Of a stretch of 64,000 nucleotides of DNA, positions 57,258-64,000 are shown piece after piece. The notes under the pieces are model-generated. The model was given only the letters and a program-made list of their open reading frames with translations. It ran no database searches and was not told the DNA's origin. The position numbers and the translations under genes are program-made. The DNA is from Pelistega ratti (GTDB taxonomy: Bacteria > Pseudomonadota > Gammaproteobacteria > Burkholderiales > Burkholderiaceae_B), in assembly GCF_009833965.1 (NCBI RefSeq), contig NZ_CP047165.1, positions 1,426,001 to 1,490,000 of the forward strand. Reading direction: 5' to 3'. The first letter of the stretch is position 1. Each line of letters begins with the position of its first letter.

Positions 57258-57793
57258 TATACATTTCCCTCTTTTGTGGTATGCCGTTCACTGATTGCTT
57301 CCTGTTTTAAAGCCAGTGTTTGTTGATCAAGTAAATCTTCTGCTTTATTTGGATCGGTCGGTTTAAGCGATTCACTTACTTGCTGTTTAGTAGATGTATC
57401 CTCTAATAAGGGGGATTCTGGTGATTCACCCTCTTTTGTAGGTCTTAATTGATTTAAATCAGGCAAATCCTGTGTAATTGCCTGTTTAAGTTGCTGCGAT
57501 GTATCCCCTATTTCATTTTTTAAGTTCAGCAAAGGATCTTTAATATCTGCTACTGCCTTATCAAAATCTTGACGGATCTGATTCGCAGCACCTTTTACAT
57601 CTTCTTTAATCTTAGACAACTCTTGGATATTCATTTCACGTTGAATATCACTTTTTACATCACTCACATATCGTTGTACTCGTCCCATCAAATGCCCAGC
57701 TGTACGTGCAACTTTGGGTAAACGTTCAGGGCCAAGCACGATTAATGCCACAATGCCAATGATAAAAAGCTCACTAAAACTTAAACCAAACAT
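57257..57793 (-). CDS. tatB: Sec-independent translocase subunit TatB
   Basis: MFGLSFSELFIIGIVALIVLGPERLPKVARTAG is the TatB membrane and amphipathic helix. A long charged tail follows (178 residues total). TatB with TatC binds the signal peptide. Located 26 bases after tatA. Confidence 0.95.
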   Translation of the reverse strand: MFGLSFSELFIIGIVALIVLGPERLPKVARTAGHLMGRVQRYVSDVKSDIQREMNIQELSKIKEDVKGAANQIRQDFDKAVADIKDPLLNLKNEIGDTSQQLKQAITQDLPDLNQLRPTKEGESPESPLLEDTSTKQQVSESLKPTDPNKAEDLLDQQTLALKQEAISERHTTKEGNV

Positions 57794-57819
57794 GAATTAC
57801 ATATCCTTTCGAGGATGTC

Positions 57820-58035
57820 TTATTCCGATTTTTCTTTAGAAGGTGTTTGTACTGTTGAACTATCTGTTTTTTGATGATTTAAAGCAGCTTGTTCATCACC
57901 TTCTTGCATCCCTTTTTTGAAGCCTTTGACCGCACCACCTAAGTCTTCACCAACATTACGAAGCTTTTTGGTACCAAAAATCAATACCACCACAAGTAAT
58001 ACAATTAACCAATGCCAAATACTAAAACTACCCAT
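57820..58035 (-). CDS. tatA: Sec-independent translocase subunit TatA
   Basis: A 71-residue protein with one membrane helix ([21 protein letters not shown]) and an amphipathic helix ([15 protein letters not shown]), the standard TatA form that oligomerises into the export pore. 22 bases after hisE. Confidence 0.96.
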   Translation of the reverse strand: MGSFSIWHWLIVLLVVVLIFGTKKLRNVGEDLGGAVKGFKKGMQEGDEQAALNHQKTDSSTVQTPSKEKSE

Positions 58036-58057
58036 TTTTTTACTCCTAGAGAGAGGG

Positions 58058-58405
58058 TTACAACGATGTTGAACGAGAAGCTTTTTCTACAAGACCAGAG
58101 ACACCTTCTCGTCTAACTAACTCTTCCAAAACCTGTTCAGGTCTTAGTCCATAATGAACTAAAGCAACCAAGCTATGAAACCATAAATCTGCTGTTTCCG
58201 CCACGATACGGTCATGTTGTTTATCCTTACAAGCCATGACTAATTCAGTTGCTTCTTCTCCAATTTTTTTTAAGAAAGCATCTTCCCCCTTATGGTACAA
58301 CTTAGCAACATAAGAGGTTTCTGGATTACCACCATGATGAGGTAAACGGCTTTCTAGTGTATCGGCAATATTCGATAATGCCATCAATACGTTTTCTTTA
58401 TTCAT
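58058..58405 (-). CDS. hisE: Phosphoribosyl-ATP pyrophosphatase
   Basis: HisE hydrolyses phosphoribosyl-ATP to phosphoribosyl-AMP, step 2 of histidine synthesis. Evidence: [29 protein letters not shown] and the metal-binding [13 protein letters not shown]. 115 residues, separate from HisI, overlapping it by 8 bases. Confidence 0.95.
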   Translation of the reverse strand: MNKENVLMALSNIADTLESRLPHHGGNPETSYVAKLYHKGEDAFLKKIGEEATELVMACKDKQHDRIVAETADLWFHSLVALVHYGLRPEQVLEELVRREGVSGLVEKASRSTSL

Positions 58406-58811
58406 GCGATTGCTGATAAATAGTTTCTGGATCTTTTAAAACAGGATCGACTTCATTCCATTGTAATTCATCTGTTCCCTCTACGGTATCTAAACGTAGA
58501 TAAAAACAGTTTTCTCGTCCTGTATGACACGCAATGCCACCTACTTGCTCAACTTTAAGCAAAATCACATCTTGATCACAATCTAAGCGAATTTCATGAA
58601 CAATCTGTGTATGCCCCGATTCCTCACCTTTACGCCATAGTTTTTTACGTGAACGAGACCAATACACACCTATACGATTTTTGACGGTTTCAAGCAAAGC
58701 CTCATGATTCATCCATGCCATCATCAATAGGCGATTGGTTTGATAGTCCTGTACAACAACAGGAATTAAACCATTATCATCAAAATGTACTTTTTTTACC
58801 CAAGCACTCAT
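58398..58811 (-). CDS. hisI: Phosphoribosyl-AMP cyclohydrolase
   Basis: HisI opens the adenine ring of PR-AMP. Evidence: [38 protein letters not shown] and the metal-binding [11 protein letters not shown]. 137 residues. Its stop is directly followed upstream-wise by hisF (no gap). Confidence 0.96.
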   Translation of the reverse strand: MSAWVKKVHFDDNGLIPVVVQDYQTNRLLMMAWMNHEALLETVKNRIGVYWSRSRKKLWRKGEESGHTQIVHEIRLDCDQDVILLKVEQVGGIACHTGRENCFYLRLDTVEGTDELQWNEVDPVLKDPETIYQQSHE

Positions 58812-59609
58812 TTATATGCTCCTTACTGCAATTCCTTGTTGTGCCAGAAACTGTTTGCACTCTGCTATGGTATATTCACCATAATGAAAAATACTGGCAG
58901 CCAATACCGCACTCGCATGCCCTTGTGTAAGACCATCAGCCAGATGCTGTAAATGCCCTACACCGCCAGAGGCAATCACGGGGATAGAAATACTATCTGA
59001 AACGGCACGCGTAAGTGCAAGATCAAAGCCAGATTTAGTACCATCTCTATCCATACTGGTTAATAATATTTCACCTGCCCCAAACTGTGCCATTTTTTGT
59101 GCCCACGCTACGGCATCAATACCTGTCGGTTTACGTCCACCATGCGTATAAACTTCCCAACGGTCTGGTTCACCATCTACACTCACTTTACGAGCATCAA
59201 TAGCCACAACAATACATTGTGAACCATAGTACTGGCTAGCTTCCCGTACCAGTTCTGGACGATTGACAGCCGCACTATTCATCGATACTTTATCTGCACC
59301 GGCATTCAGTAATCGCTGAATATCTGACACTTCTCTTACGCCCCCCCCTACAGTGAGCGGAATAAATACCTGCGAAGCAACCTGCTCAATAATAGGTAAA
59401 ATAAGATCTCTACCATCACTCGTTGCCGTAATATCCAAAAATGTTAGCTCATCAGCACCTTGTTCATTATACCGACGAGCAATCTCTACTGGATCACCTG
59501 CATCTCGTAATTCAACAAAATTTACCCCTTTAACCACACGTCCTGCGGTTACATCTAAACAAGGAATAATTCGTTTAGTCAGTGTAGAGCCTTGTTCTAC
59601 TGTATTCAA
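58812..59609 (-). CDS. hisF: Imidazole glycerol phosphate synthase, cyclase subunit HisF
   Basis: A (beta/alpha)8 barrel that with HisH makes IGP and AICAR. Catalytic Asp residues are in [13 protein letters not shown] and [11 protein letters not shown]. The phosphate loop TVGGGVR is written GGG GGG GG in its codons, producing a G8 tract at 59341-59348. 265 residues. hisA abuts it. Confidence 0.97.
   Translation of the reverse strand: MNTVEQGSTLTKRIIPCLDVTAGRVVKGVNFVELRDAGDPVEIARRYNEQGADELTFLDITATSDGRDLILPIIEQVASQVFIPLTVGGGVREVSDIQRLLNAGADKVSMNSAAVNRPELVREASQYYGSQCIVVAIDARKVSVDGEPDRWEVYTHGGRKPTGIDAVAWAQKMAQFGAGEILLTSMDRDGTKSGFDLALTRAVSDSISIPVIASGGVGHLQHLADGLTQGHASAVLAASIFHYGEYTIAECKQFLAQQGIAVRSI
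59341..59348 (-). repeat. Poly-G tract (G8) inside hisF
   Basis: Eight C on the + strand encode the Gly-Gly-Gly of TVGGGVR. In an A+T-rich genome this is the longest G/C run in the window and could slip. Confidence 0.7.
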
Positions 59610-60353
59610 TTATATTTCCTCTAATTCATCTATATAGCGTTGTGCTTCTTCAAAGTCTAAAGTACCTTCATAAATACTTCTACCAAGAATAACACCCTCA
59701 ATACCTTCTGAATACAAAGGTGCTAGTGTTTTAATATCATTCATATTATGCACCCCTCCAGAAGCAATAATCGGAATATTAACCGCTCTTGCCAATGCAA
59801 GGGTTGCTTCCACATTGACCCCAGAGAGCATCCCATCTCGACCAATATCCGTATAAATAATTGCCTCTACTCCAAAATCCTCAAATCGTTGAGCGGTCGC
59901 AATCACTTCATGCTTGGTCACTTTACTCCAACCATCTGTTGCAATTCTGCCATCCTTAGCATCTAAACCAACAATAATATGCCCTTGAAAGGCAGAGCAA
60001 GCATCTTGCAAAAAGCGAGGATCTTTGACAGCAGCCGTACCAATAATGACATACTCTAACCCCATATCCAAATAGGTCTCAATGGTATCCATATCACGGA
60101 TTCCCCCACCTATTTGAACGGGAATTTCATCATCAACCGTCTCTAAAATTCGTTGAATCGCTTCTGCATTTTTGGGTTTCCCTGCAAATGCGCCATTTAA
60201 ATCCACTAAGTGCAATCGTTCTGCACCTTTGTCTAACCACTGTTTTGCCATAGCAGCAGGATCATCCGAAAATACCGTTGCATCATGAAGCTCGCCTTGG
60301 CGTAATCGAACACAGCGTCCATCTTTTAGATCAATTGCAGGAATGAGTAACAT
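59610..60353 (-). CDS. hisA: Phosphoribosylformimino-AICAR ribotide isomerase HisA
   Basis: Barrel isomerase of histidine synthesis with [25 protein letters not shown], and [12 protein letters not shown], the two catalytic Asp regions. 247 residues. A 175-base gap to hisH holds no gene and may contain an internal promoter. Confidence 0.97.
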   Translation of the reverse strand: MLLIPAIDLKDGRCVRLRQGELHDATVFSDDPAAMAKQWLDKGAERLHLVDLNGAFAGKPKNAEAIQRILETVDDEIPVQIGGGIRDMDTIETYLDMGLEYVIIGTAAVKDPRFLQDACSAFQGHIIVGLDAKDGRIATDGWSKVTKHEVIATAQRFEDFGVEAIIYTDIGRDGMLSGVNVEATLALARAVNIPIIASGGVHNMNDIKTLAPLYSEGIEGVILGRSIYEGTLDFEEAQRYIDELEEI

Positions 60354-60528
60354 AAAATTGACTATACAAAAGTTAAAAAATCTCTATGAAAAATGTAAAC
60401 CATTTCGGTAATTTGTATTTATACCTTATTTTTAGGCAAAATAGCATAAAACCTTAAAAACTTAATTAAGATTTTTCGATACCGTTCTCTTAATGACATC
60501 CATCACTTGATAGAAATATTATTATTGA

Positions 60529-61182
60529 CTAAATGCGCCACTCAACAAAATTACGGTATAAACGTAACCCCTGTTCAGCACTCTTTTCAGGGTGAAATTG
60601 TGCAGCAAATATATTATCCTTGGCAACAGCACAAGTAAAACGATTCCCATATAAGGTGCTACCAACAGTTAAATCTGTCTCACTTGGTACTACATAATAA
60701 CTATGGACAAAGTAAAAATAACTATTATCTGGAATACCCTCCCAGATAGGATGTGTTTTTTCTTGCTTAACTTGGCTCCAACCCATATGCGGTACTTTAA
60801 GAGGGATTTTTTCACTATCTGGGGTAGTAGAAAATAACGCCCCCTCAAAACGCTTTACTTGTCCCTTAAACAATCCCAGACATTGTGCATCACCCTCTTG
60901 GCTTTGCTCAAATAACATCTGCTCACCCACACATACACCCAGTAAAGGCTTTGTCTGTGCGGCTTTTAGTAAGGCATCTTTTAATCCTGACTTTTCTAGG
61001 TTCTGCATACAATCACGCATCGCCCCCTGACCGGGGAGAACAACACGATCTGCCTTGTCAAGTAAAGCAACAGTATTCGCTAAATAGACATTCGCCTCAG
61101 GAGCCGCATAACGCAAAGCTCTTTCTACCGAATGGATATTCCCCATACCATAATCAACAATAGCAATTGATTTCTTTGCCAT
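60529..61182 (-). CDS. hisH: Imidazole glycerol phosphate synthase, glutaminase subunit HisH
   Basis: Class I glutamine amidotransferase giving ammonia to HisF. Cys nucleophile in [11 protein letters not shown], His-Glu in [13 protein letters not shown], and [15 protein letters not shown] at the start. 217 residues; overlaps hisB by one base. Confidence 0.97.
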   Translation of the reverse strand: MAKKSIAIVDYGMGNIHSVERALRYAAPEANVYLANTVALLDKADRVVLPGQGAMRDCMQNLEKSGLKDALLKAAQTKPLLGVCVGEQMLFEQSQEGDAQCLGLFKGQVKRFEGALFSTTPDSEKIPLKVPHMGWSQVKQEKTHPIWEGIPDNSYFYFVHSYYVVPSETDLTVGSTLYGNRFTCAVAKDNIFAAQFHPEKSAEQGLRLYRNFVEWRI

Positions 61183-61769
61183 TACAATACACCTTTTGTA
61201 GAGGGAATAATACCTGCACTGCGAGGATCTAAGGTAGTTGCCATACGCAAGGCACGCCCAAATGCTTTAAAAACAGTTTCTGCCTGATGATGTGCATTTA
61301 TTCCTCGAAGATTATCAATATGTAGGGTAATCAGAGCATGGTTCACAAACCCTTGAAAAAACTCTCGCACTAAATCTACATCAAAACGTCCGATTAAAGC
61401 TCTTGTAAAAGGGACATGAAACTCTAAACCGGGACGACCCGAAAAATCCATCACCACACGAGACAATGCTTCATCAAGGGGAACATAAGCATGACCATAA
61501 CGATTCATTCCCTTTTTATCCCCAACTGCTTTGGCTACTGCCATACCAAGACTAATACCAATATCCTCTACCGAATGGTGATCATCAATATGTGTATCCC
61601 CATCGCATTCAATCTGCATATCAATCATGCCATGACGAGCGATTTGATCTAGCATATGATCTAAAAAAGGCACACCCGTATGGATAGACTGCTGCCCTGT
61701 TCCATCTAAGTTAATGGTAACTTTAATTTTGGTTTCATTGGTATGACGAATAATTTCAGCTGTACGCAT
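61182..61769 (-). CDS. hisB: Imidazoleglycerol-phosphate dehydratase HisB
   Basis: Only the dehydratase domain is present (195 residues), as in non-enteric bacteria. Metal-binding repeats: [23 protein letters not shown] and INAHHQAE. One base from hisD. Confidence 0.97.
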   Translation of the reverse strand: MRTAEIIRHTNETKIKVTINLDGTGQQSIHTGVPFLDHMLDQIARHGMIDMQIECDGDTHIDDHHSVEDIGISLGMAVAKAVGDKKGMNRYGHAYVPLDEALSRVVMDFSGRPGLEFHVPFTRALIGRFDVDLVREFFQGFVNHALITLHIDNLRGINAHHQAETVFKAFGRALRMATTLDPRSAGIIPSTKGVL

Positions 61770-61770
61770 A

Positions 61771-63081
61771 TTATTTTTCCATTGAATCTAAACGATATTC
61801 TGCACTACGGGCATGTGCTTGAAGCCCTTCCCCATACGCAAGTTCACTGGCTATTTTTCCTAATGTTTGCGCCCCTTGATGAGAGACTTGAATGAGACTT
61901 GAACGTTTCTGGAAATCATACACCCCTAATGGTGATGAGAATCTAGCCGTTCTGGACGTTGGTAAAACATGATTAGGGCCAGCACAATAATCACCTAACG
62001 CCTCTGAACTATATGCTCCCATAAAGATAGCTCCCGCATGACGGATTTTTTCAGATAGCTCTACAGCATTTTGTGTTGAAATCTCTAAATGCTCTGGTGC
62101 GATAAAATTGGCTATTTCACACGCTTGCTCCAAATCACGCACATGGATAAGCGCTCCTCTATTTTTAAGACTTGTCGCAATAATCTCATGACGAGGCATA
62201 GCTGATAATTGTCGAGCAATAGAGGCTTCCACCGCATCTAAATAAGCTAAGTCAGGGCAAAGTAAAATCGCCTGTGCCAATTCATCATGCTCTGCTTGAG
62301 AGAATAAATCCATTGCTATCCAATCTGCTGGTGTATGTCCATCGGCAATAATAAGAATTTCACTAGGACCAGCAATCATATCAATACCGACAAGCCCAAA
62401 AACTCGGCGCTTAGCAGCAGCAACAAAGGCATTGCCTGGCCCAACAATCTTATCAACTTGTGCAATTGTCTCTGTTCCATAAGCTAAAGCTGCTACTGCC
62501 TGCGCACCACCAATAGCCATTACCCTATCGACACCAGCGACAGCGGCTGCCGCCAACACTAAAGGGTTGCGCTGCCCATTAGGGGTAGGTGTTACCATAA
62601 CCACCTCTGAAACACCAGCTACTTTTGCAGGAATCGCATTCATTAACACAGAAGAAGGGTATGCTGCTTTTCCACCTGGTACATATAATCCTACTCGATC
62701 CATTGGTGTAATTTTTTGACCTAACACCGTACCATCTTCTTCTGTATAATGCCAGGAAGGTGTCTTTTGATGTTCATGATAAAGGCGTACACGTTCAGCC
62801 GCTTTCTCTAACGCTTGTCGTTGTGTTACGGGTAAATTATCTAATGCTTTCTGGCAATCGGATAAGGGAATCTCTAATTCCGCCATAGATTGTGCCGTAA
62901 CATGGTCAAATTGTTGAGAATACGATAATACCGCCTGATCACCTTTTGTTTTTACCGCTTGTAAAATATCTGTAACTGCTTCTTCGATTGCCTTATCTTG
63001 GCTAGACTCAAAAGCCAATAAAGTATTTAATCTTGCTTGGAAATCACTATCTGCTGTGCTTAAACGATGAATAAGTGTCAT
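61771..63081 (-). CDS. hisD: Histidinol dehydrogenase
   Basis: Zn-dependent enzyme converting histidinol to histidine in two oxidations. Evidence: [48 protein letters not shown] and GPNHVLPTS. 436 residues. Overlaps hisG by 4 bases. Confidence 0.97.
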   Translation of the reverse strand: MTLIHRLSTADSDFQARLNTLLAFESSQDKAIEEAVTDILQAVKTKGDQAVLSYSQQFDHVTAQSMAELEIPLSDCQKALDNLPVTQRQALEKAAERVRLYHEHQKTPSWHYTEEDGTVLGQKITPMDRVGLYVPGGKAAYPSSVLMNAIPAKVAGVSEVVMVTPTPNGQRNPLVLAAAAVAGVDRVMAIGGAQAVAALAYGTETIAQVDKIVGPGNAFVAAAKRRVFGLVGIDMIAGPSEILIIADGHTPADWIAMDLFSQAEHDELAQAILLCPDLAYLDAVEASIARQLSAMPRHEIIATSLKNRGALIHVRDLEQACEIANFIAPEHLEISTQNAVELSEKIRHAGAIFMGAYSSEALGDYCAGPNHVLPTSRTARFSSPLGVYDFQKRSSLIQVSHQGAQTLGKIASELAYGEGLQAHARSAEYRLDSMEK

Positions 63082-63755
63082 GCTTTATTTCCTTGACTTG
63101 CTTTGGCAAAAGCATCAATAAAGGGTTGTAAATATTGAGTACGCGTCTTTAGTGAGGCCTGATTGACTATAAGACGAGAAGAAACGGCCTTTACATACTC
63201 CACTTCAACCAAATCATTCGCGCGTAATGTACTACCTGTAGAAACCACATCTAAAATCGCATCCGCTAAACCAACTAAAGGGGCAAGTTCCATAGAACCA
63301 TAGAGTTTAATAATATCCACATAAACCCCTTTATTGGCAAAATGCTCTCGTGCCACATTGACATACTTAGTCGCTACACGTAAACGAGCGCCTTGCTTAA
63401 CAGCTGCCTCATAATCAAAGCCCTTACGAACAGCAACCGCTAAATGACACTTAGCAATATCTAAATCGATTGGTTGATAAAGCCCTCCCGGATGCTCTTT
63501 CACATGCTCATAAAGAACATCTTTACCTGCAATACCAATATCAGCTGCCCCATACTGCACATAGGTCGGCACATCAGAAGCACGAACCACCAATAAACGT
63601 AGGTGGGGATCACTGGTAGGCAAAATCAGTTTTCGAGATGTATCAGGACTTTCTGTTACTTGAATACCCACCTCTGCAAGCAAAGGAACAGTATCATCAA
63701 AAATTCGCCCCTTCGATAAGGCTAATGTAATCACCGGTTCTGTTATCTTATTCAT
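63078..63755 (-). CDS. hisG: ATP phosphoribosyltransferase, short form HisG
   Basis: First committed step of histidine synthesis. [28 protein letters not shown] and [16 protein letters not shown] are visible. At 225 residues it is the short HisG type that needs HisZ for regulation; no hisZ is seen here. 10 bases after murA. Confidence 0.96.
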   Translation of the reverse strand: MNKITEPVITLALSKGRIFDDTVPLLAEVGIQVTESPDTSRKLILPTSDPHLRLLVVRASDVPTYVQYGAADIGIAGKDVLYEHVKEHPGGLYQPIDLDIAKCHLAVAVRKGFDYEAAVKQGARLRVATKYVNVAREHFANKGVYVDIIKLYGSMELAPLVGLADAILDVVSTGSTLRANDLVEVEYVKAVSSRLIVNQASLKTRTQYLQPFIDAFAKASQGNKA

Positions 63756-63765
63756 GATATATCCA

Positions 63766-64000
<235 letters not shown>

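Noticed and set aside
56481..63755. his-tat gene fusion of clusters as novel
   Set aside because: This order is common in Burkholderiales, so it is informative for taxonomy but not new.

Overview
The window is an A+T-rich bacterial chromosome segment that contains the replication origin. At the left edge lie rpmH and probably the 5' tip of rnpA (both -), then an oriC-like spacer with DnaA boxes, then dnaA-dnaN-gyrB (+). At the right edge, on the - strand, lies murA-hisGDBHAFIE-tatABC, followed by a DegS/DegQ-type protease, a Nif3-like gene, mscL, petABC and sspAB. This order, with hisI and hisE separate and tatABC attached to the his operon, is typical of Burkholderiales. The low G+C and anaerobic genes (nrdDG, hemN) suggest a reduced-genome Alcaligenaceae lineage such as Pelistega/Taylorella relatives; genus is inference.

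Layout: (1) 1-9516: origin region, gyrB, and nrdDG, whose near-consensus sigma70 promoter overlaps a pair of NrdR boxes. (2) 9582-17521: a damaged Type I restriction-modification island on the - strand: a PD-(D/E)xK/DUF5655-like protein, hsdR, an hsdS split in two frames at a poly-G tract, a 97-bp tandem repeat carrying 21-bp-spaced iterons, a small DNA-binding protein, the 3' part of hsdM cut off by an IS481-type element, and a KilA-N remnant. (3) 17623-39569: mostly housekeeping and small accessory genes (GGCT-like, phosphoesterase, pseudouridine synthase, phosphodiester glycosidase-like, pncA, an orphan ParA ATPase with repeated upstream sites, a UvrD-like helicase, fpr, ydgA-like, nucleoside deoxyribosyltransferase-like, a SET-domain protein, panB, a methyltransferase, hemN, topB, gluQ, argD, metC). 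(4) 39614-46826: an accessory region with a decayed glycosyltransferase, a very large repeat-rich BapA-like adhesin that is frameshifted near its N-terminus, and an OmpA-type lipoprotein. (5) 47337-50614: tRNA-Thr, sspBA and an IS1634-family element flanked by 166-bp direct repeats. (6) 50637-64000: petABC, mscL, nif3-like, protease, tatABC, his operon and the 3' end of murA.

Themes: several loci look contingent or recently rearranged. The hsdS poly-G tract is one base away from restoring a full two-domain specificity subunit. The adhesin has a one-base frameshift and internal 252-bp near-identical repeats. hisF carries a G8 tract. Two different insertion sequences have acted, one deleting neighbouring DNA and the other duplicating 166 bp that include the petABC terminator. 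The best candidates for something not previously described are the iteron array between the truncated DNA-binding gene and hsdS, and the repeated sites upstream of the orphan parA. The Tat genes and the Tat-type Rieske protein of petABC lie close together, as is usual in this group.
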